This document shows, piece by piece, positions 32,544 to 45,800 of a stretch of DNA of 64,000 bases (positions are counted from its first letter, which is position 1; every line of letters starts with the position of its first letter). Both the position numbers and the translations under genes were made by a program. The notes under the pieces were generated by a model, which was not told where the DNA came from, did no database searches, and saw only the letters and a list, made by a program, of their open reading frames with translations. The DNA comes from Nymphaea colorata (Eukaryota > Streptophyta > Magnoliopsida > Nymphaeales > Nymphaeaceae), in contig NC_045143.1 in assembly GCF_008831285.2 (NCBI RefSeq), positions 22,072,302 through 22,136,301 on the forward strand, given 5' to 3'.

Positions 32544-34441
32544 TTCAGTCATGAAGGTCATCCATTCATTGTGATGGATGTTTAATAGAAAAACAAAAAA
32601 AAAATGTGAACCAATACTATGTGACGAATCTATTCATCACTCTTTTGTTTGTGTTTATCTTTCAACTATTCATAATGAATCAGATGGTCCGTATGAGTGA
32701 GTTGGGTGATTATGAATAACCAAAGCAAAAAGAAAAAAAGATTGCTCACAATTACTCAAAGAAGAAGAAGACGAGATTCTCATAATCATACCTACAGCCG
32801 ATATGTCCACACACACATTTCGTATGGACTATCCAGAAAAACTCATCCGTTGCTAACCGATTAAGAAAGTTCCCAACTACAATGCCAATAATGCAATGCA
32901 CGTTCATCCGACGGACAGGATTCGGATGAGTTTGTTAAGTTTTCCCCTTGAAGAAAAATGCATTTTAATAAAGGTGCTCAATCTTTGAATTAAATACTTG
33001 CTTAACGTTTAAAAATTAACAAATACATCGTCATCCTTCAAGAAAATTTCTCAAGAAGCTTCCTATGAATATAGTTGACATTATTTTTTATCTAAAATAA
33101 CCAAAAAAAAAAAAAAAAAACTTTTCTTGTTAAACCACTGATCCTCCATCTGCAGGAAGACATCTCTATCATTTTATATATATAAAAAAAATAATGGTTT
33201 ATGCTAATAAGTAACTCTTTGAGAATCTCTCTTAAACGTTGAGCAGTTTTTTATTAAATCTTGAAAATTGAGCAAACTGAAAGGTTGGTCTAGAGCGGTT
33301 TTGGTGTTATGTCATTCGGTCGTCATATGAATGATGCGCAAAACAATTGCCGACACAGATGGCAAAACTTTGACAGAGTGCACAAGATCAATTGAGGAAC
33401 TTGCGAATCTAATTTTGTTTATAATGTTTATATTAAAATTTAAAAAATAAATAAATAAATAAATAAAAGAGACGACAGTGAAGTTTCTCATCAATTTGCA
33501 ATAAATCGATAAATTGCCCGCCAGTTGAGACCGACCTTGACAACTTTGTCTTAATTCAAGGTTTCCTATTTTCTCGATTTTTTTTTTTCCTTTTTTCCAA
33601 ACTTGTTTCGACTGCCAAGTGGGCCTTCGTCACCTGTCCAGTCAAAGAGGACCAAGGGCATCGATGGGGCCAAACGGGCGCTAATTTCTGAAAAATATGG
33701 TTGGTTTTTTCTAACGGGTATTTGGTAGTCTTGGATTTGAAATGATTTCAAGTTGATTTTAAGATTATTGAAAACCTCAAGTTCATAGATTTAAAGGTCA
33801 GATCTTCTTCCCTTACGAAGTAAAATCTAAAGCTTTGGCTATAAACTGAAGATCTCAGATCCTATTTTTCACGCAACGGTAAGATCCAGTATTTACATAT
33901 AATGTGGGTCAAAGGATCTTAGGTCAGCGTCCATTTAAGTCCTGAGGATATCAAACACAACTTAGCTCCAAGTGTGCATACAAAGGTATGTTTAAAAAGA
34001 TTCTCAATGAAGATCTCAATAACATTGATTTTAAATCTATGCTATATGTTAAGAATCATTAAATTTAAGATCGGATGAAAGAGAAGAAGATTCGACCATA
34101 AATTCATGGATATGAGATCTCATATTAATGCAAATCTCAAATAGTACTATAGTGAAACAAATGAAGCCTAACAGATTTTTCTCCAGCTCGAGAAGATAGC
34201 GCGCGTCTCTATCGGCACAAGCTTAGCATGAAATGTAAGAAGGAAGAAGAAAAGAGAAGATTGTATTACGCAACTCCTCCTCGAATGCATCTCGACCTGG
34301 TCTCCTTCAGCCCAGTAGATGACTGATTGCCCACTTGGCTGCGGACCCATGATGGCAAGGTGAGAGAAGTAGGCTCGCACGCAACAAAAAGATTTGGAGC
34401 TTCTCGTCCAAGCATGAGGCCCATCTACGGCTGCCAACCCA

Positions 34442-34700
34442 CTTGATGATATTTTTAAAAATTTTAGCTTCACCGTTATGAAAATTTTGAAAAATATATT
34501 GAACACCCGTGAAATATTGTTTGTAGAAATTTTATACAACCTAAGCTATATGTATTATATCTGACTTCACATGATAATATTTTTAAAAGTTTTAGCTTGG
34601 CCACTATGAAAATTTTGGAAAACATGTTAAGGTCATGTGAAATATTTTTTTTTTTTTTTGAAAGATTTTATACAACTAGACTTATATTTACTATATCTGT
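34442..34700 (+). repeat. Two-unit tandem duplication
   Basis: Units at about 34442-34568 and 34569-34700 share GAT(G)ATATTTTTAAAA, TTTTAGCTT, TATGAAAATTTTG(A/G)AAAA, GTGAAATATT and ATTTTATACAAC in the same order. The second unit has a poly-T insertion. Confidence 0.75.
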
Positions 34701-35334
34701 GTGTGCACCCTAAGAAAAAAAAATTTGGCATCTTCCTTCAGCAGTTCCCTGTTTAACTCAAAGTGCATTTGGATAACATGATTTTAGTTGATTGTGCCAG
34801 ATTGGGTAACTCAGGGAGCGGTTGATTACACTTTATCTTAGATAGGAGAGTTGGATTCAATAAGAAACTTACCTAAAATCCTGTTATGCTGATACAAACT
34901 GTGGATTTAAGAATTGTTAATTTAGTATGGCTATCATGTATCCAATCTATAGATCTCAGGTTACAGGAGAGGGAATTTGACTTGATGTCTATAGATTTGA
35001 AAATGTAAGAAGGATTGCATTTTCATGCAGTAACCCTTGCTGCATGTTTCAAGCATAAGATTTCGGATCTTGTCAGAAACAGAAGATCCACATTCATAAA
35101 ATTCTAAACTTCTAAGACTTTAGGTCACGCCAGATATATACTGCAATCAAAAAACTACTTAAGACATTGTATCTCAAACATGAAAGGGGATTAGGTAGAA
35201 AAGTATCTTGCCTGTATCTATGTACTTGAACCAGGACATATCTAGGCCTTGAAACAGGTTAAAGTGACAACCAAGTTGAATGGTGTCTGCATCAAAAAGT
35301 CTACTCATTCATGTACTCAAGCCCCCTTGAACAG

Positions 35335-35424
35335 GGGGAGGGGAGAAGGTAAAGGTGGGGGGCCACATGGCCTTTGGCCCTTTTAAAATATAAAAATTTT
35401 AAAATTTATATGTAAAAAATTTAG

Positions 35425-35456
<32 letters not shown>

Positions 35457-35545
35457 TCTGTTAAAATTTTGAATTCCTTCGTAATTAAAAAAAAAAAACA
35501 CACACACACACACACACAACAACAAACATAAACATAGCTACGCCC
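35335..35545. repeat. MITE-like AT-rich block
   Basis: G-rich text on the left (GGGGAGGGG, GGGGGGCCACATGG), an AT-rich centre with (TA)n (35429-35457) and (CA)n (35500-35518), and AGCTACGCCCCT on the right. The last motif is familiar from repetitive elements in many plants. No target duplication was found, so element limits are uncertain. Confidence 0.35.
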
Positions 35546-36704
35546 CTACCCAGTGGAAGGAAACATGGGGGTTTTCCGGTCTCATCCAGGTCATGGTCGC
35601 TCCCGCTCACCGAGAAAAAGGAAAGTGAGGGGTTGGTGCGTGGTAGGCGTGATGGGTTTTTGGCCTTAGGCGTGATGGATCTGGCCTTGACTGGTTCCCG
35701 GGCAAGCAGTTACATCGGAAAATGAAGTCCTTTTTGTCGCTACTCACCTCTTGCACACCATCTTGGCCTGAACAGGGCTAACCCCAACACAGTTGATGAC
35801 CTTTTTGTTTCTTCTCTCTCACGATGGCTTTGAAAACTCCTATTTGGATTCCTTCTCCATTAATTTTCAACTTTTTTTTCTCTTTTCCTTTTCTCTCATT
35901 TTTCACAGGCTGTTCTCCATGCATGTATGGGAAGCATGCAATTTTTTTCTGCAGAGTTCGGTAGGTGATGTTGGCTATTGAAATGGACGTGAGTTAGATA
36001 CGAACCATTCCTATTTTACATTGTTTAATTTATTTATATATAAAAAGAATCAAATATTAAAGAAGACATGCAGGACTTTACTGCTGCTTTCTTCTCTTCC
36101 CATAACAAGAGGTCTTTTGTTTATGTGCTTTGGGGCAAAACACTGTTATCCGATTATGCTGAAGCCGACGCAAACGTCGGATATGCAGGAACTGCTGGAA
36201 CAGGCAGAATCCCCTGGTCAACTCTATTACATGTAGTTCTATGACTTTCCATAGAATCACATATATTCAAGTATGATATATACTTTACCATATCTACTTT
36301 TTAGAATATATAGATATCCACGTTCGAATACATTTTCAAATTCAGATGGAAAAAAAAAATCTATACCATATCTCAATCTGAAATCCAAATTCATAATCAG
36401 AATTCAATTTGTGGATTAACATCTAAATCGGATTTTTAAACTGAATTCAAACTATGTTATAGATATTAATTATAGGATATTTATTTAAAACTATACCTAA
36501 TCTGATCTGAATCATAATCTGGCTAATATTTACTTAGTTTTAATCCGGTTTCAAATTATTAATCGGATAACAATTTTTTTTATATCATATGTTTTTATAC
36601 CGTTCAGTTGAATGTAGAGTCTAAATAGAATTTATTGACATCCGTATCTTTTTTTGGCTCCCTTTGCTTTTCTTTCTCTCGTTCCCACTACTTCTTCATT
36701 TATC

Positions 36705-36947
36705 TATCTAGTTTGGGTGAGCGAGAGGATCATCCCACCGCCTGAAGTGAGGCCCAAAAGCCCCCTCATTCCCCCTGCCTCTAAGGTCCTGAACTACGTT
36801 GGTGTCAGCAATAAAACGGTACACTTTTCAACTCGAATGTCACACCTTACCACCTTAAGACACAGGAGCATAGCTCTTACGGAAATCAAACTAAAGACCT
36901 ACTTTATACATGTTCCTAGCTCGACTAGTTACACTATGCCCCTTGAG
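36705..36947 (-). mobile_element. tRNA-derived SINE, copy 2
   Basis: On the minus strand from 36947: AAGGGGCATAGTGTAACTAG (A box-like), then TTTGATTTCCGTAAG (B box-like) about 50 bp later, then a body ending in GGACCTTAGAGGC, GAATGAGGGGG and GGGATGATCCTCTCGC. These match copy 1 in order. The body is longer than in copy 1 between the B box and the shared 3' part. Confidence 0.55.
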
Positions 36948-39852
36948 GCCCATTTATCTCTCCGATTACTACTGACTAGATAATACATGGAGTAAGATCA
37001 CTGTTTTGTCCTTTAACTTCATCAAAAACAATGGACATATCACTATGCTGTCCACTAGAACGGGACAAGTATGTGGAGACGAACAAAACGTGTCAGTTCC
37101 TTATTTCCCAGAAACTGCTACGAAACAACCTCGGGACAGTCAGTCTACCACGTTTATTTTACTGAATATGCTTGCAGGTTTTCCAATACTACGTGTTGTC
37201 ATCTACAAATTCAATCAGACAGGCAAGCGTGAAATATTAAATTAAGAGAAACGTGAAAATTAGATGTGGGCAATTGCTTTTCAACACAAATGATCAGCAG
37301 TAGCAAATATAGTGGCAAAGATCAAGACGATGAATTGTGAGAACAGCTAATAGCAAGCACAAATCAAGGAACCCTTGCGTTGTTAATACTGATAATCTGT
37401 TACTAATGTTGATAATGACTATAACAACTCCTTAAAGAGCTACCTCAGCTGTAATGCTTACAGCCTATATATAAGAGATTGATATACTTTACCAATTCTA
37501 AGGTCAATAGCCTTCCGTTGATAAATAAAGTTACTTCACATTAAAATCTATTATGTTTATGCTTTTGTTCAGCTTCTATAAGAATTATAAATTTAATGGT
37601 CTTTAACTCTCTGAACTCATGCACACTAATCTAGAGGTTAAATTTTTATTATTTTTTCTTTTGTTCCTACGTACATAAAATTAAAATAAAACAATAAAAA
37701 ATAAGCACTTGAAAAACATGTTCATAAGAATGGACATCAAAACTTTAGCCAAGAAAACGGAAAAAAAACGGCAACAGTTTCATCAGTGAACAAACACGCA
37801 CTTATGAAAAAGCACACATAAATGCAGGATGACGACCTCTGCCGGTGCAACAAAAACTTAACGTATAACGTCACGCCCACCGTTGAATGGCAATCTTTAT
37901 TTCAAGAAGTTGCTTTTTAATTACGACGCCATAAACGCAGTCACTTAAATCTTTAAATGTCAAGAGTATGAAGTCGTTAAAGTCTTTGAACCGTTAGATC
38001 TGTCGATCAAACTCAAGCTACAAAGTAACACAATCCAAATGTTACTGTGCGTTAAATCAATAACTTCGAATCTTGTCACTTCCTTCTCTCAATGCATAAT
38101 GGTCAGGAGTCGTCCAGGGTTTCACTCTTGTTGTCAAGGCCCTTGAGTGATAGGAACTCTTTAAACTGGTCCTGTTTCTTAATAAAAACCAATTAATTAA
38201 TAATTTCCTTTCCTTTTAGTATTACCAAAGTATTTTTTCTTTAGGAACATAAATATTTTTAAAATCCTATGTAACAATAGAAACAACGTCCCTGTTCGCA
38301 AGACACTAGAGGGAGAGAGAGAGAGAACGTGTGGGACATGGTCAACCCCGACATCACTGGGCATACACTCACAGTCTTTCCATTTAAACCTTTTCATTGA
38401 TCTGAATCCTCTAAACATCTTAAGGTACCAGTAATCACAGTTGAGATACAATGTGTCGAGCAGATGTGATTAAACATGCCATAACAAGTAGTGCATTGTG
38501 AGAAGTGCTCTGTGAGAAGCCAGAAGATTTGTCTATCCAAACCTAGATGAAGAAATCTACAAATCCCATGTTGTACATCAGACTTATCAGCTTGAATTTT
38601 CTGTAAATCTTTATACTTAAGAGGTGCTCATGCACTTAATCGGAAGTCTAGAAACTCCCAATTTCCGTTGCTTGCTTGACAGCCATTTAGCGAGCAACTT
38701 TGCTCCCTCCTTTCCACGTCAGAAGAAGCCTGGTTGAGAAACGTTTTTCTTTCTCTCCGGATTCACTGTAGGAAGCCTATTTACATAGGAATCAGGATCT
38801 TCTCCTGTGTAGGCCGCTGAGTTCCAAATGAACCAGGATCTCCTCGTCTCACCCAAACTAAGGAATTTAACAATCAACTAACTACTATCCCTCATCATGC
38901 CACAACTAACTTGGACTGCTAACCTGATAAAACAGATTTCTCAGATTCAGACCAAACAGGTAAAACAGATAATCCCAGACATGTGGCTATAACTTTTGGA
39001 TGAAACGGCACACTGGCGTTGCCACTTGCCAAATCAATTTGAAAATGGATTTTGACATTCTCATCAGCAGTCGACCATTTCCAATGGAAGTGTCGAGATC
39101 GGCCACTCACATATGTAACGCCCTTTTAAAACTGTGCATTACTGAGGCTGAATGCAGCACCCAGTACGTCTTAAAATATCGATCGACTCATAAAATGACC
39201 CGATCACCGTGAAACAGATTCAAACTTTTCTGCGTATTCACCTTGCTACTGTCGAACAAAAATAACCATCTGAAATCAGCAGCTTTTCGGAAGGGAAAAA
39301 ATATAGCCAAACACGGAATTAGACTGATAGATACAGCAACGCATAAAAATGACGAAATCCAGAGAAAACTCGGGTGAGGCAGACTTTGGCCTACTCTGAC
39401 GTTTGGCCTCTCAGCAGCCAATGCCTGAAGGCAATCAGCGAAACCTCCACGCACCATAATGGTGACAGCCAATACGACACAGACAAGTTGCCGATATCGA
39501 CACGCTGGCTTAAACCACGTTACCAACTTCAATAGGCCTCCACCTAAATCCAACCAAAAGTTCAGACGTCGAAAACAAAAGAAACATATATAGCCAAAAC
39601 CTGCTTCCCCAGCCAAGTTTAAGTTCTTTTAACTACGGCTCAGCCATGTGGCAGTGACGATTTTACAAGAAAGCACGATTTATCATTGAAAACAGACTAT
39701 TAATCAATAAAGAACTGCAATAGGCAAAGCATCAGCAAAAATAAAAACACATTTTTTGCTCGTGTACTTCGTCTCTAAGAGTATCACATATAACCACAAG
39801 CACAGCTTCCTCGATCGAGAAGATTTAACACCAACTTCTCTGAAGTTCGGAT
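36948..39852. other. Intergenic / RPT1 3' flank, no gene seen
   Basis: The bases just below 39853 should be RPT1 3' UTR. No polyadenylation site can be fixed. A 142-codon minus-strand frame at 39616-39188 has hydrophobic stretches but no recognisable family, and is not called. Confidence 0.5.
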
Positions 39853-42800
39853 TTAATTGTACACCATATACTTGGGTGTCGCGCTGAACTTTTGATAGCC
39901 TTTAATAACCTTGTTTACGGCATCAAGAAAATCTTTCTCGGTTACTGTCTTCCTACGTGCTCTGATGGCGTACATTCCAGCTTCTGTGCACACGCTTCTT
40001 ATATCAGCCCCTGAAAGGATAAGCATTCAGTTAAATATACTGGCAAAATGGCAACCGCCATGAGATATACACATGGAATGCTAAAATATGATCCAGTTCA
40101 GAAAACAGTTCATCCTAAAGTTACTAATCCATATGAAGAACTGGAACATAGGAAGTCCATGAATACAACGTGCCTTGTACGCATCAATAACATCCTAAGT
40201 TAATTTCTTAAGCAAGGGCACATAATTCGCATTTCTCTTCCTGCAAGATCTGACCATTTCCACTGTTGGCAAGTCAGTCTCATGCCAACAAACAATGTCC
40301 AAACCATGAACAGTTGAACGGCTCGTGGGACATTGGATCAATCCCAAGGATATCAGAAACACCAAAAACACGATTCATGAAAAGATAATGAACTGTCTAG
40401 TAGGCTGTAGCCAAAAGGAAGACACAGACCAAGTTGAAACAACTCATAAAAGAGTCTAGTTTGTCCTTGGCAGCACCTTGCTGGACCTACTACCAGGTGA
40501 GCTTAAAAGCCGCAATGGCCTACACCACCCCCCTCAAACTCTTCTCCCCTTGCTTCGAAGGTCTAGGGCTGCATGAGGACCTAGAGGGTTATGGTGCACC
40601 GTCAGCTTGGTACCGCATTGGCCACTCCAATAGCACAGGAGCGTAGTATCCAAGTGAATTGAAATGAGAACAGAGTCTCAATGTGCCCCAAGACTGACCA
40701 GATATGCTATGACCGTTGCAGAAGGTAAGGGAGAAAAAATATATATATATTTTAAAGTTTCCCATTTCAACAACCATGTCAGGAGATGAAGGGAAGTGAG
40801 AAAAAGCTAGAGTTCAAGTTGGATAAACTTAGAAACCAAAACTTGTTTGCTTAGCTAGCTAACAGTCCCTGCCTGCTTAAGTGGACCTCACAAAGAAGCT
40901 TAATATTTTTTTCTTTGAAACATTGAACTCCAACGTGGCCCCACCTGGGATGCTGCCTGGCAGTCTGTAGGCAGACACCCAGGCCCATTTTTACGGAATT
41001 ACTGCAACGCCTAAGATATATCTAGAAGTTCCAAAAATGTATAGGAAAGAAAAAAAGAAACTGGGGTCTATAAAACAATCCTTATGCTCCTTCTAATTCA
41101 ACAAAAATTAATTAAAAGTTTTGACAAAGAGGTTTTACATCAAAATGCTATATATTTAGTTCTAGATCCTTCCCCGTCTGAAACCTGTGCTGTATTCTAG
41201 AATGCCTGGCATTAACAGCATTTAGGAGGCATTTGTATACAAATCTGTAACTAACATGAATGTAATCTAACTAAAGACCCAAAAACCTAGAGAGCAATAT
41301 ACTAACACACTCTTCCAATGCATACAACAGCACGAAATTTGTTATAGCTAAAATCTATGCATCACTAATTATGTGCAATATGTCGATTCCATAATTTTTG
41401 ACATGTTGAGTCCATTCCCACAGGGAGTGAAAAAAATATGTTGAAATGAAGATTGACACTTCACATGCTATATATATTAACATTATACGCATCCACTTCA
41501 ATCATCTTGTAAGATCAGGCCCCATCAGCTCCAAAGGAGGAGTTTAGCACTTTTCCCTTTAAAAAATTGTGAAGATTGCTAGGTCAAAAAAAAAGTGTAA
41601 AATTGTCATTCTCTTCTGCAGAATTGTTATTAGCCAAATTTTCTCCAATCAACACAAATGATATTAATTGGACAATTCATGGTGACACCGCATTTTTCCA
41701 AGAGACCTATAAGAAAGAAAAAATCAGGTTTTTTTTTTTTTTTGCTAAAAAGTATCAAATTCCTCATGCTAAAACCATGTCAGGACAAGCCCCTTTATAG
41801 ATGGAGATTACTTATCAAGCCAAATGTACGCATGAAAATCTTGGAACTTTAAATAGTTATCAAATACACAAGAAGAAGAGAAAATGCAAAGAGAAGAGTG
41901 GTGCCATATTCTCATACCAGTAGAGTTGGGACAGAGCCGAGCAAGGAGCTCAAAACGGATGTCTCTCTCACAGTTCATTGTTCTGGTGTGGATCTTGAAG
42001 ATTTGCGTCCGACTTTCTAGATCAGGCAATCCAAATTCAACTTTACGATCAAGCCGTCCAGGACGAAGAAGTGCAGGATCCAACGTGTCAGGTCTGGACT
42101 CATGAAAAAAGGGAAACAATCATATTAAAACATGTAAGATAAGCTCGCTTCAGTAGTTTTTGAAGCTTGACATTTCAGAAATTGCCAACAGGTGTTGATG
42201 CATGGATAAACAACATTGCATTTTTAAATTTTAACCTATGTGGCTTCAGCAATATCTCATAACTTTCTTGGTGGAACATAATGTACAAATAATTTTAAAG
42301 CAACCAACTGCATTTGTACAACACAGCTTCCAAATGGATGATCCTAATCCACTAATCTTTAACCCTATAGCATACTAACCTAACTCCAGTCTACTGATTA
42401 AGACAATAGTCGACCAGGAAAATTTTCATGGATCCATGTGTTTATTAAGTCATGACATGTGGTAGTACAATTATCATGGAGCTATCCTTGGAACTGAAGC
42501 ATGTTTCAAATGAAAAGAGACCCAGAAGGGCTAGAACCAGCAACTTCTTCAACTTAATCACATGAAACGGCAGAACAAGTGCATAGTGTATACATGAATA
42601 CCACCACATCATGTATCTTTGAAATTAAAAACACAAATCGTAGGTCTATTCGGAGCAAAAATGTAAAGCATCCGAGTGTAGACACAGTTAATGCCTGGAA
42701 ATTTTAAAGAGCGTTTTTCACACAAGTGCCACATGAACCGCTGGAGTGCCTCTCCATTTTTAACGACACATTTATTAAATCAGTACAGCCAATTTCAGTA

Positions 42801-45800
42801 AAAAGATCACACATATGACAACACCATCATGTATCATCTTTATACAAAGCATATCAGATAGCTCATAATAGCAAAGTTGATTTTTGTCAATATACACAAG
42901 CAGAACAGGAAAAAAGAAAGTCTAGAAATTATCAAGTAGCATCAAGTAAAGCAGATGCAAACTCACACCTGTTTGTTGCCATGAGAACTTTGATGTTCCC
43001 TCGAGCATCAAATCCATCCAGCTGATTCACAATTTCAAGCATTGTGCGCTGCACTTCATTATCTCCACCTAAACCATCATCAAATCGTGCACCACCAATT
43101 GCATCTACTTCATCGAAGAAGACAATGCATGCCTTTTTTGACCGGGCCATCTGTTGCAAGTCAAAAAATATACTTGACACCTTAGAGGCTTAGACCATCG
43201 TAAACATAAATAAACATAAGCCATACATTTACACTACAATACGAACAACTATTAAACACTTATTTTGTGACCAAAATACAGGCAAACAGGAAGAAATTCA
43301 CAACCTGGAAAAGCTCTCTAACCATCCGAGCTCCCTCTCCAACATATTTCTGGACAAGTTCACTTCCAATGACACGTATAAAGCATGCATCAGTTCGGTT
43401 GGCGACGGCTCTGGCAAGTAGTGTTTTCCCAGTTCCAGGAGGGCCATAGCAAAGCACCCCCTTAGGAGGATCAATTCCAAGCTTCACAAATTTTTCAGGA
43501 TGAAGCATGGGGAGCTCAACAACCTGATTGATAAGAATGAAGGCATATCACAAAGGAGAACATACCACAATCCACAAGCTCACAGGTTTGTGGAAAATAT
43601 AAAAAAGTAATATGAAAACGAAACCTCATTTTGAGAACAAATAACGCCCTAAACTGGACCATTCAAAATAACTTGGTGATGTTACAAAAATCAATAAATT
43701 AGGAATCATTTACTCTCACAAATAGGCAATGTATATGAAATTATTAAATGGAATTCCATAAAACTGCAAGTTACTTAAAGCTAACCAATTTCATCAAAAA
43801 GAACTGGAGAAATCCTGACTGCAAAGGTCAAACATCTTGAAATATGATTCTTAAATGGCTGTTTAAAACTTTTAAAAAAAAAGTGTTTTTTCTCTTTTTC
43901 TATTTTTTACAGTTTTTTTAATGCCAAACAGTTTTTTTTCATTTTCTATTTTTTATTTGTTGCAATTCTACTTATCTTTTGATGTTTGTATTATTAGTTT
44001 CTCACTTATTTTATTTTTTCCTATTTTTAGTTTTTTAAAATTTTTAAAAATTTACTGTATTTTCCCTTTTTTTTTCAAGCTTGCCCTATTATACCCGAGA
44101 AAAACTTCGTTGTTTAAAACTCTGAGACGTTATTTGTGACTATGATTCCAGCCAAAACCAAAGTATTTTACATATCGACTTATCATTATGAGTAGAATTT
44201 CTACTCATAATGATACGGTTACGATACGGCACGATACGTTACGATACAGCACGATGAAGGTACGATACGGTAATTTTTATTGATTTTTTATTATTTTTTG
44301 AGAATTTTTTATATTTTTTTTATTATTTAAAAAAAAACGATACGGTTACAATACGTTACGATATTTTACGATACAGCGTATCTTAAAGCCAGACCAATAC
44401 GGCTTACGATACGCTTTTTACAATATTGAGTAGAATGAGAAAATAAACCTGGCTTGCACCATTTGGTAGTCGTACAAGGACAAAGCCCCAGGAATAACAA
44501 TTCTTCAAACACAATAGGACCTAACAAAATTGAACACCCAAGCCTTCACTCCAAAAGAATCAGCCAGCTGATATAATTCAATCTATCCAACAAATTTTCA
44601 TGTTTCTTTTTGCTGATTTTCTAGGGTGCCATTATTAGATCTATTACACATGACTAATTTCACCTTTGCGATGATGATCCCAAAAATGCATGGAGAAGTG
44701 TTTTACTAAGCTTCATAGAATAGTGCTTATTCAAGTGGGATTCTTACAGAATCTGTGTTAACTATCAAGTTCTACACTTGAATGTACGCATGAATAGAAC
44801 TGCACATAAGTCAAATCCAGTTGCATTAATAGCATTGATGTGAACATTTAGATACAAAGGTTGGTCTAAGACTCTACGAATACATTATTTCAAATTGTTG
44901 TCTGATAATTGTTTCTCAAAATTGTTTGACTGAAAGTTTTGCTGATGGAAATAAGTACTAGTTCACTCAATTGAGCCAGAAATAACATAGAACCATTGTC
45001 ACATATATCGTGTACGGGTATTATACGATGAACAATTTCTCGGTAACACGGCAAAGTTGTATATCTCAAGAATATCTCGGAAAAATATCAGCAAATTTTA
45101 AAAAAAATTAAAACATTTAATAAATCCTGAAAATTATAACAAAATAAAAGTACGTGATTTTTTTCACGTTTTTTATTTTCTGGCGTTTTTTTAAAAAAGA
45201 AGCAACTAATTGCCGTTAAAATTACGTGTTTTTTCACGTATTATACGAACCCACAATGTTCATGGACCTTGAATCTAAAAAATAGTTGATTCAAGCATAA
45301 CCTACATCCTAAAATATCAAATATATGTGAGCATTCAATTGCAGTTTACACATACAGAAGATGAAAAAGATCATCGTGTGATGCCACTGAAAACTATATG
45401 TCAATCTTGAACACTGAAGTATTTAGTTTTACCAAACAAAAGTGATAGATAGCCTGATCTGTAATTCCACATCTGAAGGATAACCTGATTTGTAATTCCA
45501 AATGCAATCGCAATATGTTTGGATCTTATTTTCATAATTAAATATTAATGTGCTCCGTTGATGTTTTGATATGATTCTAAATCATATGTAAAACTAGCAG
45601 GCTGAAAGCCTGAAATAATGAATATATGCAAATGAATTGCAAAAAAATGATCTGATTTACATATCTAAATATCTAATCCATTCCTAGCATACGTTCCAAT
45701 TACATTTTCACGATTTCACATAAAAAATGTATTCATAATCATATCAAGTGTCTCATGCTATGTGACACGGGTACGTGTGGGTACGGTGGCACGGGTACAG

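Larger units (their letters stand above)
30760..36704. other. Intergenic, repeats only
   Basis: Contains a large palindromic compound microsatellite (32453-32543), a tandem duplication (34442-34700), a MITE-like block (35335-35545), poly-A runs (33103-33120) and a (TAAA)n run (33443-33467). No coding sequence is recognisable. Confidence 0.55.

Noticed and set aside
39188-39616. 142-codon minus-strand frame downstream of RPT1
   Set aside because: No family resemblance, no splice or promoter signals; it lies where the RPT1 3' flank is expected.
45000-45265. A further MITE with TATTATACGA ends
   Set aside because: The inverted text (GGTATTATACGA and CGTATTATACGAACC) is suggestive, but no target duplication or clean end could be found.
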